NCBI GenBank assembly: GCA_963677205.1
Contig: OY781917.1
Reading direction: 5' to 3' (one strand)
DNA length: 64,000 nucleotides
DNA from: Aliarcobacter sp963677205
GTDB taxonomy: Bacteria; Campylobacterota; Campylobacteria; Campylobacterales; Arcobacteraceae
The notes below the pieces were generated by a model, which ran no database searches, was not told the origin of the DNA, and saw only the letters and a program-made list of their open reading frames with translations. Positions 15,882 to 25,861 of the stretch are shown here, piece by piece. Position 1 is the first letter of the stretch, and the number at the start of each line of letters is the position of its first letter. The position numbers and the translations under genes were made by a program.

Positions 15882-18800
15882 ATTAATTCCATTGCCTCTT
15901 TAAATTTAAATTTTTCTATATATTCATCTATTTTACTTAACATCATTCTATCATCTTCACTTAATTTAAACTCTTTTATCTCATCTATTATTGGTGTTAC
16001 TTTTTTTAATCTTCTAGTTGATAAAGCCTCTTTTAGATTTTGAAAAAGTTCTGCTTTTATAGAATCTGTAAACTCTTTTTTATCACTTTGAATAATAACA
16101 TCTTCAACTATTAATTTTGATTCTACTTCAGAAATTATTTCATTTAACTTCATTTTAAAAAGTTCAAGTTTTTCTTCATCAAATGATTTTTCAATATCTT
16201 TTGCTAGCTCAGCCACATCCAATGCTCCAGCACTTCCACATAATCCTTTTAGTGAATGAATTGTTCTTTTTAACTCTTCATCATTTAAACTCTCAAAGTC
16301 TAAATTTTTGTATTTTACTAAACCTAATAAAATCTTTTTATAAGCACTTTCAATGTTTAGTACCAAATTTAAACCATACTCTTTATTCACTGTTTTGAAG
16401 TCTGGTAAATTATCTGTTTTATTATCTAAAAGAACTTTATCTTCGTTTGTAAGTTCTCTTTTTTTAGATAAAAATTCTAATAAAGTTTCATAAAGTTTTT
16501 CAATTTCAATTGGTTTATTTAAGTGTTTATTCATTCCAACAATTTTAGTTTTTTCAATATCTTCTTTCATTGCATTTGCTGTTAATGCAATTATTGGAAT
16601 TATTTGATTTAATTTTCTTATCTCTTTTGTTGCTTCATATCCATCTAATATTGGCATTTGAATATCCATAAAAATAAGTTCATAACTATTCTCTTTAAAT
16701 TTTTTGATAGCTTCTAAACCATTTGATGCAACATCTATAAGAATTCCACTATCAGCTAAAAGGTCAATAATTATCTCTTTATTGATTTCATTATCTTCTA
16801 CTAATAAAATTTTGCTACCTGCTAAAGTTTTTATTTCATTATTTAAGTTGTTTTTTTCAATATCATGTTTTATTTTATTTGTATTTATTTGACCTAAAAA
16901 GATTTCACATAACATATCATTTAGAATCGAAGGATTTACTGGTTTATGTATATATCTTCCAATTTTTGCCTCGTTCAAGGCCTCAGCAACTATTTCTAAG
17001 GAATAAGCACTTATTAAAACAATTTTATTAGTATTAATATGTAACTTTTCTTCTATAATTTTACAAGTTTTAATACCATCTAATTCAGGCATATTCCAAT
17101 CAACTAATATTAAATCAAACTCTTTTAAATTATTTTTTAATATATCTATTGCTTCTTTTCCACTATGTGCAAGTTGCACTTCTAATCCAAATGAGTGCAT
17201 TAAATGATCAAGTATTTCCAACCAACTATTTGAATCATCAACTATTAATACTTTTTTACCTCTAAACATAGTAAATGGTATTTTCTTTTCATATTTTTCA
17301 AGTTCAATTTCGAATATAAATCTACTACCTTTTCCTTCTTGGCTTTCCAACCAGATTTTTCCATTCATTAGTTCAACCAATTGTTTTGTAATTGATAAAC
17401 CTAATCCTGTTCCACCATATTTTTTAGTTGTTGTTAAATCAGCTTGAGTAAAAGAATCAAATATTTTTTCTATTTGTTCTGGTTTTAAACCAATTCCTGT
17501 ATCATAAACTTCAAATCTAATTTTTCCTTCTGAACCATTTTTAATAATTAGTCCAATTTCACCCTCATTTGTAAATTTTACTGCATTTGAAAGTAAGTTA
17601 ATTAATATTTGATTAATTCTTAAACTATCTCCATAAAAAAACTTCCCAATTTCAGGATAATAATCAACAATAACATCAAGATTTTTTTCATAAGCTTTTA
17701 ATTCAATTAAATTAACTACACTCTCGATAACTTTAAATAGTTCAAAATTTGCTTTTTCTATCTCTAATTTTCCTGCTTCTATTTTACTAATATCTAAAAT
17801 ATCATTTATAATTCCAAGAAGATTATTAGCAGATGCTTGAATTTTATTTATATAGTTTTTTTGTTTGTCATCTAGATTTGTATTGAGTATCAAATGTGAC
17901 ATTCCAACAATTCCATTCATAGGAGTTCTTATTTCATGGGACATATTTGCTAAGAAATAACTTTTTGCTTTTGTTGCATCTTCCGCTTTTTCTTTTGCCA
18001 CTAATAATTCATTTGTCTTTTCAGATACTTTTTGAGATAAATTATTGTTTAATTCTTCAAGTTCTAAAGCTATTCTTCTTCTTTCAGTTATATCTTGATA
18101 AAGACCTATTATTCCTATTACTTTATTATCTAAATCTCTTAGTGGTATTTTTGATGTTTCAAGTGAAATTGTGTTTCCATCAGCTTGTGTTTGCTCTTCA
18201 ATAATATTTAGTTTTGCATTTCCACTATTCATAACAATTGAATCATCAGCCCTATAAAGTTGTGCTTGTTCTTTCCATACCATTTGATAATCATTTTTAC
18301 CAATAAGTTCAGATTCATAATTTAAACTAGCATCTTTTAGAAATACCCTATTTGCTCCTAAATATTCACCATCTTTGTTTTTCCAAAATATTCTAATTGG
18401 GAGAGAATCTATTATAGTTTTTAAAAGCAGTTTTTCTTGATTAATTTCTAAATTTTTATTTTCCAAAAGAGTAATATCTTGAACTGTACCAATTGATGAA
18501 TAGGCTTTACCATCCTTAAATTTTGTTACCCACTCTTGTTTTACCCATTTAATACGACCATCTTCCATGATTACTCTATGAATAACACTATATGACTCTT
18601 TTGAATCTAATGATTTTAAATAAGCATTTCTAACTATTTCTTTATCATCAGGATGAACTATGGTAAAAAATAGCTCATATGAAGATTGAGATTTTGATTT
18701 ATCAATTTCATAAATTTTATATATTTGATCAGACCAAGTTAATTCATCATCTTTTATGTTATATATCCAAGAACCAAGTTTAGAAATATTTTGCGCTTCT

Positions 18801-19786
18801 TCAAGTTCTCTTTTTTGTTTTTCTAATTGAATATTTTGTTTAATTAAGCTTTTATTGATGAACTCGATTTTATGTATATAATAATCAAAACTAAATTTTA
18901 ATACCAATGCAAATATGATAAAAGAGAAAAAAAGTATAAGTAAATTTCTTTTTATTACATAATATTGTTCATCTAAATATTGTTGAATATTAAAAGCAAT
19001 TAAAAATTTTCCTACAACATTTTTATTATTATCAAATAAATTTAAATTTTGTTCAAGGTAATATGTTTGATTTTCATATTTCAGTTGATTTACTTCTTTA
19101 GTTAAATCTATATTTTCAAAAAATAATTCATCTCCCCTTGCTAAAATCCAATTATTTTTATCTTTTTTATTATCTTTTACAAATAATGCTGATCTAATAT
19201 TAAAAATTTCATGAATTTCATTTATAATATATTCTGGTTCAACACCAATTTCAACTAATCCAATGAAATTATTATCATAAAAAATTGGTACTACAATTCT
19301 AAAAGTCATACTTAGTTTTCCTATTTCAAAACCATATTGGACTTTTTGTGTTTGAATTGTATCAAATATTATTTTTCTTCCATCTTCTAACTTATCCCCA
19401 TACATTTCTGGCTTATGAACTCTAAGAAAAGCAGAACCATCAGTTAATCTAAAAGTCATTATTTTTATATATGGATTTTGTTGAACCATTAAATCAAAAT
19501 CATTTTTAACTATAGAATATAACTCTTCTCTATTTCTATCATTAAAACTTTTTTTAACATTCTTTGAATCTAATAACCACTTTGATTTTATAAAAATATC
19601 TTTATTAAGTTCATCTAAAAAAAGGTTGTAATTCTTATGGATAAACTCCATTTTTGCATTCACATCTTTTTTAATATCTTCTTTTATGAATTTAATATGA
19701 TTAAATGAAATGATACCGCCAAGTAAAATAATTGTAATAAAAGATATTGAAATAATACTACGTTTAATTTTTTGTAAATTTTGCAT
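15878..19786 (-). CDS. Hybrid sensor histidine kinase with two receivers and HPt
   Basis: The 1302-residue protein has TM1 (about 10-28), a Cache-like periplasmic sensor (30-275) and TM2 (281-300). Two PAS/PAC modules follow (about 330-445, with HPDDKE; 455-570), then HisKA with H617 in MSHEIRTP. HATPase_c has N734 in LLSNAVKF, DTGIGL (762-767) and GGTGLGLS (791-798). REC1 has D896 (VDWNMP), REC2 has D1041 (MDIQMP), and the HPt domain has H1177 in HSLKG. A full His-Asp-His relay is thus inside one polypeptide, passing phosphate on to the coupled HD-GYP regulator. AAGG precedes the ATG. The predicted outcome is ligand-controlled c-di-GMP breakdown. Confidence 0.93.
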   Translation of the reverse strand: MQNLQKIKRSIISISFITIILLGGIISFNHIKFIKEDIKKDVNAKMEFIHKNYNLFLDELNKDIFIKSKWLLDSKNVKKSFNDRNREELYSIVKNDFDLMVQQNPYIKIMTFRLTDGSAFLRVHKPEMYGDKLEDGRKIIFDTIQTQKVQYGFEIGKLSMTFRIVVPIFYDNNFIGLVEIGVEPEYIINEIHEIFNIRSALFVKDNKKDKNNWILARGDELFFENIDLTKEVNQLKYENQTYYLEQNLNLFDNNKNVVGKFLIAFNIQQYLDEQYYVIKRNLLILFFSFIIFALVLKFSFDYYIHKIEFINKSLIKQNIQLEKQKRELEEAQNISKLGSWIYNIKDDELTWSDQIYKIYEIDKSKSQSSYELFFTIVHPDDKEIVRNAYLKSLDSKESYSVIHRVIMEDGRIKWVKQEWVTKFKDGKAYSSIGTVQDITLLENKNLEINQEKLLLKTIIDSLPIRIFWKNKDGEYLGANRVFLKDASLNYESELIGKNDYQMVWKEQAQLYRADDSIVMNSGNAKLNIIEEQTQADGNTISLETSKIPLRDLDNKVIGIIGLYQDITERRRIALELEELNNNLSQKVSEKTNELLVAKEKAEDATKAKSYFLANMSHEIRTPMNGIVGMSHLILNTNLDDKQKNYINKIQASANNLLGIINDILDISKIEAGKLEIEKANFELFKVIESVVNLIELKAYEKNLDVIVDYYPEIGKFFYGDSLRINQILINLLSNAVKFTNEGEIGLIIKNGSEGKIRFEVYDTGIGLKPEQIEKIFDSFTQADLTTTKKYGGTGLGLSITKQLVELMNGKIWLESQEGKGSRFIFEIELEKYEKKIPFTMFRGKKVLIVDDSNSWLEILDHLMHSFGLEVQLAHSGKEAIDILKNNLKEFDLILVDWNMPELDGIKTCKIIEEKLHINTNKIVLISAYSLEIVAEALNEAKIGRYIHKPVNPSILNDMLCEIFLGQINTNKIKHDIEKNNLNNEIKTLAGSKILLVEDNEINKEIIIDLLADSGILIDVASNGLEAIKKFKENSYELIFMDIQMPILDGYEATKEIRKLNQIIPIIALTANAMKEDIEKTKIVGMNKHLNKPIEIEKLYETLLEFLSKKRELTNEDKVLLDNKTDNLPDFKTVNKEYGLNLVLNIESAYKKILLGLVKYKNLDFESLNDEELKRTIHSLKGLCGSAGALDVAELAKDIEKSFDEEKLELFKMKLNEIISEVESKLIVEDVIIQSDKKEFTDSIKAELFQNLKEALSTRRLKKVTPIIDEIKEFKLSEDDRMMLSKIDEYIEKFKFKEAMELI

Positions 19787-19969
19787 ATATAAGCCTTAAA
19801 ATAATTAGTATATTATACAAAAATTTCAATTAGCAACTCTTAAAATAATATTTAAATGAGAGTCTAAACAATTGAATAATTCGCCATTTTACCAAATTTT
19901 ATTGTTAATAAAATAATAAAAAAACAATAAAATTCTAAATATTATTAATTAATATCTAGAACTACTTTA

Positions 19970-21961
19970 TTATTCACTCCACTCTTCAATAAAAACCTTA
20001 TTTCTTCCACTAGCTTTTGCCTTATATAATAGTTCATCTGCGTATTTATATAAATTTGACTCTTGAATATCTACTTCATTATTTATATTAAAGTCAACAT
20101 AAGTAACACCTATTGAAACTGTAACATAAGAAGATACTTTATTCTTTTCATGTTCAATTTTACTATTTTCAATTGATTTTCTTATAGACTCTGATAATTC
20201 ATATATTTTTCTTTCTTCACTCATTGTAAATATTGCACTAAACTCTTCTCCACCCATTCTAAAAGCAAAATCACTTTGACGTTTCAAATTTTGCATTAAA
20301 ACTTTACTTATTGTTTGTAATACAACATCACCCTCTTGATGTCCATAAGTATCATTATAAAGTTTAAAATAATCCACATCTAAAGATAATAAACAAAATA
20401 TTGTTTTATCTCTTTTAGCCCTATTAAGCTCTTTATAAAACATATCATCAAAATATCGTCTATTATAAAGTTTTGTAAGAGGATCAGTTATTGAAAGATT
20501 TTCTATAAATTTTTTATTTGTAATATCATGTCTAATTGCATAATATCCAATAACCTTTCCACTATTATCAAAATCTGGATAAATAGTTGAATCTGTCCAA
20601 TAAAAACCTCCATCTTTTGTCTTATTTTTTACTTCTGATTTCCAAACTTTACCACTTGTTATTGTTTTCCATAAATTTTCATATACTTCAGGAGATGTAT
20701 CTTCATGACGCATAATTACATGAGATTGACCTATTAATTCTTCTTTTGAAAAACCTGATATTTTACAAAATGCTTCGCTCACATCAGTTATTATTCCATC
20801 TAAATTTGTTCTTGATATTATTATATTTTCATTTACAAGAGTAATATACTTTTCTAATTTTTGTTGAACATATTTTATTGTTGATATATCAATACCAACA
20901 GAAATTATATATTCTATTTCAGCATATTCACCATAAGTAAAACTATTTGACCAAGTATAAAGAATATTAGTTCCATCTTTAGAAATCAAAGTATTTTCAT
21001 ACTCTTTTGGATAATCATTTATATCTTGATTTAAAACAATTGTTTTGAAATTAGTATCTTGAAAAATATCCCAAATAAATTTCCCTTTTAATTCTGATTC
21101 AGTGTAACCAGTTAATTTTTCTACTGTATTATTTACATTATAAACTTGATATTTATCATTTAACACAATAACAGCACTACTTGTATTATTAATGAGTGCA
21201 GAATGAAAATCTCTCTCTTTTTTTAATTGTATGGCTGAAAATTTTAATTCTTTAACTAATTTTTCAAGTTCATTATTTCTTTGAAATATTTTATCTTGCA
21301 TAATAAGTAAAGTGTTAGTTAAAATAGAAACTTCATCTATAATTTTTTCATCTTTTTTTATATCAACATGTTTATTATTTGAAATTTCTTCTGCTGATAA
21401 AGTTAAAGTTGTTAGTCTTTTTGTTAATCTATAACCAATAAAATATGCGAAAATTGAACTAAATAGGATTTCTAATATCATCAAAAAGAACGTTCTATTT
21501 CTATTATCTTTTATAACATTATAAATATCTGTAAGTTCATAAAGAATTTGAACGTTTGCAAGTTTTTTATCATTTATCTCAATCAAAAATGATTTAAGTT
21601 GAAATATTTTGTCATTTATCTCTATATTTTCAGTGTTATTATCAAAAATATCTTTATATTGATTTTCATCATTTAGATGAGAAATTACTACATTTTTTAG
21701 ATTTGTAATTCTAACTGCAGATATGTACTCTATTTTATTAAAACTTTCCACTGCATTATCAATTGTACCTAAGTCATTAATAATTAAAGGTGTTTTAATA
21801 AGTTCACTAAAAAGCTTACTACTAGATTCCACATTTGTATGAACCAAAGAATTAGATAAATTTCTTAACGATGAAAAATTGTAAAATACAATTAAAGAAA
21901 TAAATACTATCTCTAGTAAAACAAAAGATAAAATAAACTTATATTTAAAAGATAATTTCAT
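19970..21961 (-). CDS. Membrane sensor diguanylate cyclase with two PAS domains
   Basis: The 663-residue protein has TM1 (about 9-28), a periplasmic sensor (30-155), TM2 (about 157-178) with a HAMP-like linker, PAS1 (about 255-370), PAS2 (about 375-495, with RHEDTSPEVYENLW) and a GGDEF domain. GGEEF is at 570-574 and the I-site RQSD at 561-564. It should synthesise c-di-GMP with feedback inhibition. Its start lies one base after the stop of a PhnD-like periplasmic binding protein gene, so the binding protein probably presents its ligand to this cyclase's periplasmic domain. AAAAGAG is a modest ribosome binding site, suggesting translation depends on coupling. Confidence 0.92.
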   Translation of the reverse strand: MKLSFKYKFILSFVLLEIVFISLIVFYNFSSLRNLSNSLVHTNVESSSKLFSELIKTPLIINDLGTIDNAVESFNKIEYISAVRITNLKNVVISHLNDENQYKDIFDNNTENIEINDKIFQLKSFLIEINDKKLANVQILYELTDIYNVIKDNRNRTFFLMILEILFSSIFAYFIGYRLTKRLTTLTLSAEEISNNKHVDIKKDEKIIDEVSILTNTLLIMQDKIFQRNNELEKLVKELKFSAIQLKKERDFHSALINNTSSAVIVLNDKYQVYNVNNTVEKLTGYTESELKGKFIWDIFQDTNFKTIVLNQDINDYPKEYENTLISKDGTNILYTWSNSFTYGEYAEIEYIISVGIDISTIKYVQQKLEKYITLVNENIIISRTNLDGIITDVSEAFCKISGFSKEELIGQSHVIMRHEDTSPEVYENLWKTITSGKVWKSEVKNKTKDGGFYWTDSTIYPDFDNSGKVIGYYAIRHDITNKKFIENLSITDPLTKLYNRRYFDDMFYKELNRAKRDKTIFCLLSLDVDYFKLYNDTYGHQEGDVVLQTISKVLMQNLKRQSDFAFRMGGEEFSAIFTMSEERKIYELSESIRKSIENSKIEHEKNKVSSYVTVSIGVTYVDFNINNEVDIQESNLYKYADELLYKAKASGRNKVFIEEWSE

Positions 21962-21962
21962 T

Positions 21963-22769
21963 TTACTCTTTTGGTAAAGATAGCTCTTTTGCTATATCTC
22001 TGATAATGTCATACTCTTTATCTTCTGTTTTAATAATATGTTTCATACTTAAATCTTCTAACAAATTCTCTGGTATATTTACAAAAGCATTTATAAATTT
22101 CTTTTGTACGTCTTCAGTTATTGATTTATTAAATGCAATAGGATGACTAGGATATGCTTGTGTTTTATAAAGAATCTTTAATGAGTCTTTTGCTTCTATA
22201 TCTTCTAAAGCGCTAAATGTTCTCTCAATCCCTCCCCCAACATCTCCAACACCTCTTGCAACTCCTTTATATACTGAATCATGTGAATTAACATAAGTAT
22301 AAAGTTCATTTTTATCAATATTTATATTAAACTTCTTTGATAATTCATATTTAGCAAGAAGTGTTGCAGCGAAGGCATTTGGAGCAGGAAATAAAAACTT
22401 TTTCCCTTTTACATCTGTTATATTATTGATATTACTAGTTTTATTAACAACTAGAATACCTATTAAATTATTATCGGCTCTAAGTTTTGCGTTGTAACCT
22501 TTTTTTTCATTTGCTACAATATAATGATATGGATTCATATAAGCAATGTCATAACCACCTGAATATAACACTTCTTCAAATTTTGAAATTGAACTTTCAA
22601 TTTTTAAATCAATTTTTTGACCTGTTTCATTTTCAAGATATTGAATAATTGGAGTCCATGATTTGACAAGAATAAGAGGACTTTGTTGAGGAACAACACC
22701 AAATGTAAGCGCATATAAACTAGAAGAAATAATCTGACAAATAAAAAAGCTTAATAAAATATTTTTCAT
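21963..22769 (-). CDS. PhnD-like periplasmic binding protein paired with a diguanylate cyclase
   Basis: The 268-residue protein has a signal peptide (MKNILLSFFICQIISSSLYA). The mature part shows the PhnD/phosphonate-binding fold signature: LTFGVVPQQSP, WTPIIQYLENETGQKIDL, YDIAYMNPYHYIVAN, KGKKFLFPAPNAFAATLLAKYEL and GVGDVGGGIERTF. In transporters this family binds phosphonates, phosphite or similar anions. Here no ABC permease or ATPase is present and the next gene, one base away, is a sensor cyclase. A sensory rather than transport role is therefore the best inference. AAGGTAG precedes the ATG. Ligand identity cannot be read from the sequence. Confidence 0.88.
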   Translation of the reverse strand: MKNILLSFFICQIISSSLYALTFGVVPQQSPLILVKSWTPIIQYLENETGQKIDLKIESSISKFEEVLYSGGYDIAYMNPYHYIVANEKKGYNAKLRADNNLIGILVVNKTSNINNITDVKGKKFLFPAPNAFAATLLAKYELSKKFNINIDKNELYTYVNSHDSVYKGVARGVGDVGGGIERTFSALEDIEAKDSLKILYKTQAYPSHPIAFNKSITEDVQKKFINAFVNIPENLLEDLSMKHIIKTEDKEYDIIRDIAKELSLPKE

Positions 22770-22901
22770 TACAATCTACCTTAATAAATTTATAACAATA
22801 TAACATAATAGAGATTATGAAAAACCCAATTTAAACGAAATAACTCAATAAGAAGATATAATTGCGCACAAAATATATTCAAAAATAAAACAAGGATTCA
22901 A

Positions 22902-23429
22902 ATGGCTAAAGCAACCATCCATAAAGCACTTTTAAATATCGCTAATATGGATTCAAATTACTATAATGAACACAATTTAACTTTAGCACTTCATCCATCT
23001 GAAACAGAGCTTCGATTAATGGCTCGAGTTGTCGCATTTATACTTAATGCAAATGAAGATTTAGTATTTTGCAAAGGTATTTCTCAAGACGATGAACCAG
23101 ATTTATGGGAAAAAGATTTCGATGGAAGTATTAAATTATGGATAGATTTAGGACAACCTGATGAAAAACGTATCAAAAAAGCCTGTGGTCGTTCTGAAAA
23201 AGTTATCATTTACACTTATCAAGAAAATATGGCAACTCCATGGTTTAAACAATTAGAAAACAATATTACACGATTTAAAAATTTATCTGTAATTCATCTT
23301 GATTTTGAAGATGAGTTAGAAGAGTTAGCATTAAGAAGTATTAATTTACAATGTAATATTAGTGATGAAGAATTGACTTTAATAAATCAAGATAAAAATG
23401 TAATCATTACTCAGAAAAAGTGGAAATAA
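22902..23429 (+). CDS. yaeQ: YaeQ family protein
   Basis: The 175-residue protein matches the YaeQ family along its length: MAKATIHKALLNIANMDSNYY, HPSETELRLMARVVAFILNA, EPDLWEKDFDGSIKLWIDLGQPDEKRIKKACGRS and the late RSINLQCNISDEELTL. Crystal structures place YaeQ in a PD-(D/E)xK nuclease-like fold, but its cellular reaction is not established. AAGGATTCAA precedes the ATG, and GATATAAT at 22854-22861 is a plausible -10. It is a single-gene unit ending at a bidirectional terminator shared with the convergent gene at 23447. Confidence 0.9.
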   Translation: MAKATIHKALLNIANMDSNYYNEHNLTLALHPSETELRLMARVVAFILNANEDLVFCKGISQDDEPDLWEKDFDGSIKLWIDLGQPDEKRIKKACGRSEKVIIYTYQENMATPWFKQLENNITRFKNLSVIHLDFEDELEELALRSINLQCNISDEELTLINQDKNVIITQKKWK

Positions 23430-23447
23430 GATAAATTATCTTATTTC
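23423..23447. terminator. Bidirectional terminator between yaeQ and the 119-residue gene
   Basis: GAAATAAGATAA (23423-23434) and TTATCTTATTTC (23436-23447) form a perfect inverted repeat followed by T-rich sequence on both strands. It overlaps the yaeQ stop codon. Confidence 0.7.
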
Positions 23448-23806
23448 TATTTTATAAATCTTTTTTCTATTTCCTCATCACTCAACTCTAAATTATCTTC
23501 ATTTAGAAATCCGTAAAAATAACTCTCATCACCAACTATTACTTCAATAATTAAAATATTTATATCTTCATGCTTTTTAACAAATTTTTCTATTGCTTCA
23601 ATAGCAGAAGTTTTCCAGTATTTATCAATCTCATCATTATTTCCAGCATCAAAAAATAAACAATCTTCACACATTGAAAATAGGTAGTTTCCTGCACCTT
23701 CATATATCTCAAAAGAGTTATTTTCATTATCCAACTTTTCATTGGTAAATGGACAATATAAATTAATATTTCTTAAATTTGTAGGCCTTAATACAACTTT
23801 TCTCAT
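23447..23806 (-). CDS. Conserved-looking hypothetical protein with cysteine pairs
   Basis: The 119-residue protein is not one I recognise. It has C18 in YCPFTNEKL and a CEDC motif at 46-49, which together could bind a metal. An acidic C-terminal half follows (IIEVIVGDESYFYGFLNEDNLELSDEEIEKRF). There is no signal peptide or membrane segment. AGGA lies before ATG 23806. It is convergent with yaeQ and separated by 33 nt from the upstream cyclase gene (23840-25750) on the same strand, so it may be the last gene of that unit. Confidence 0.6.
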   Translation of the reverse strand: MRKVVLRPTNLRNINLYCPFTNEKLDNENNSFEIYEGAGNYLFSMCEDCLFFDAGNNDEIDKYWKTSAIEAIEKFVKKHEDINILIIEVIVGDESYFYGFLNEDNLELSDEEIEKRFIK

Positions 23807-23839
23807 AAGTAATCCTTTTTTTATTATAATTATACAATA

Positions 23840-25750
23840 TCATCTTGAAGTTTGATTTTTTCCACTTTTTTTTGATTGATACATTAATTTATCAATTCTT
23901 TCATAAATAGAATCTACATCATCATTTTCATTTACTTGACTCAAACCTATACTTACTGTAATTTTTTCATTTTCTATTATATTCATTTTAGAAATATCTT
24001 CTCTAATTTTTTCAACTACTTCAAATGCTTCATCAATTAAAGTTTTAGGGAAAATAATTACAAATTCCTCTCCTCCAACTCTAAATATCAAATCAGTTTT
24101 TCTAATTTGTGATTTAACTTCTTCTGTCATCTCTTTTAGAACTTTATCACCAACATCATGACCATAAGTATCATTAATATTTTTAAAATTATCAATATCA
24201 TACATTGCAATACAAAAAATACTGTTATATCTTTGGTATAAATCAAATTTCTCTTTTAATCTTTCATTGAATGCTTTTCGGTTAAAAATATTTGTTAATT
24301 CATCATGGTAAGCTTGCTCTTTTAATTTTTCATGAATCTCATGTAACTCAGTTATATCTCTACTTATACCTAAAATACCTTGTTTATTATTTTTTTTATA
24401 TTGAAGAGGTATTTTTTTAGTTTGAAGAAGTATTTTTTTATTTTCAAAAAGAACCCATTCTTCATTTATTAATATCTTTTTTGCTTTAATAACTGCTAAA
24501 TCTTTTTCACGAAATCCATTTGCAACTTCCAGTTCAAAAAGCTCAAAATCATTTTTTCCTATAATTTCTGACTCTTTTTTCCCTATAAATCTTTCAAAAC
24601 TTTTATTGCAACCTAAATATTGGTATTTACAATCTTTAAAAAAAATCAAATCATCTGTAGTATTTATTACTGTTTTTAACAAACTTTTAATTTGATGATT
24701 TTTATTAAAAAAATAAATTATTATTAAAAACATAAAAGTTAAAAAAGCTATTGTTATAAAAATCATATTCTCTTCATGATGAGTAAGTTCAAAAGTCATG
24801 GTTTTGTGTGGATTTTCTTCATAAATAAATGAATTTACATCCATATCTTTATTTACTAAACCTACTAATTTAAAAACACTAATGGTATTTCTTAATTTCT
24901 TCCCATCAATATGCCCAATATCTTCATCATTTGCATAGGCCATTTTTTTTAAAATTTCGCCCTCTTTTACTAAATGAATTAATGATTTGTTTTGAGTATT
25001 ATATTTATTAAATATTATTTCTGCAGTTTCACCTATATTTTCAAAGGCATATTTCCAACCTTTTATAGTTGCCTCATAAAAATCTTTTGTGAGTTTTGGA
25101 TTGTTTTTTATAAATATAGATGATGTGAAAAGAATATCATTATAAAAGTCAAAACCAAAATCTTTTGGATGAAATATTTTATACTCTATATTTTTATCTT
25201 TTAATAATATTGGTTCATTGGACATATATGATGCCATTGCATCTGTATTTCCATTAATTAAGTCTTCTATATTAAAAGAGTGTTCTTGTCTTATAAAATC
25301 ACTTTCTCTTAAACCATTCGCGCTTAACATTGCTAATATTGATGCTGAATTAGCTGCATCATTTGTTATCATAATTTTTTTATTTTTTAAATCTTTTACA
25401 CTATTTATATTAGAATCTTTTTTCACTAAAAGCATCAAAGGAGATTCTTGAAAAATTGCTCCTAAAGCTACAACATCAGCTCCATTTATTCTATCTATTA
25501 ATAAAGAACTACTTCCTATTGCAAAATCTGCTTTGTTAGTTTTTATCATCTCTATTAAATCTGTATTTGAAGTAAATTCTTTTATATCTAAATCAATGCC
25601 AACATCATTATAAAAGCCTTTTTCTTTAGCAATATAATATCCAGCAAATTGAAATTGATTTAACCAATTTAATTGAAGTGTTATTTTTTTATTAGAATTC
25701 GCAGATAAAAGTAGTGAAAGGAAGATTAGAATTAGTAGAATTTTTTTCAT
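23840..25750 (-). CDS. Diguanylate cyclase with fused THI5/NMT1-like periplasmic binding domain
   Basis: The 636-residue protein has a signal-anchor (residues 1-18) followed by a complete NMT1/THI5-like binding domain (about 20-310: ITLQLNWLNQFQFAGYYIAKEKGFYNDVGIDLDI, IGSSSLLIDRINGADVVALGAIFQESPL). One TM helix (about 331-350) leads to a PAS domain (about 355-465) and a GGDEF domain with GGEEF at 559-563 and I-site RKTD at 550-553. The periplasmic fold normally binds pyrimidines, sulfonates or nitrate for ABC uptake. Here it is a fused sensor for c-di-GMP synthesis. Good AAGGAT ribosome binding site. The kinase at 31967-34807 carries a related sensor. Confidence 0.9.
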   Translation of the reverse strand: MKKILLILIFLSLLLSANSNKKITLQLNWLNQFQFAGYYIAKEKGFYNDVGIDLDIKEFTSNTDLIEMIKTNKADFAIGSSSLLIDRINGADVVALGAIFQESPLMLLVKKDSNINSVKDLKNKKIMITNDAANSASILAMLSANGLRESDFIRQEHSFNIEDLINGNTDAMASYMSNEPILLKDKNIEYKIFHPKDFGFDFYNDILFTSSIFIKNNPKLTKDFYEATIKGWKYAFENIGETAEIIFNKYNTQNKSLIHLVKEGEILKKMAYANDEDIGHIDGKKLRNTISVFKLVGLVNKDMDVNSFIYEENPHKTMTFELTHHEENMIFITIAFLTFMFLIIIYFFNKNHQIKSLLKTVINTTDDLIFFKDCKYQYLGCNKSFERFIGKKESEIIGKNDFELFELEVANGFREKDLAVIKAKKILINEEWVLFENKKILLQTKKIPLQYKKNNKQGILGISRDITELHEIHEKLKEQAYHDELTNIFNRKAFNERLKEKFDLYQRYNSIFCIAMYDIDNFKNINDTYGHDVGDKVLKEMTEEVKSQIRKTDLIFRVGGEEFVIIFPKTLIDEAFEVVEKIREDISKMNIIENEKITVSIGLSQVNENDDVDSIYERIDKLMYQSKKSGKNQTSR

Positions 25751-25861
25751 TAATTATCCTTTTCAAAGAATGATTCTTTAACAAATCTATAATAACATAA
25801 AAATATAATTATAATATAAAGGAATATGAGTTTTTTATAAAATATAGAGATATGAGAAAGT

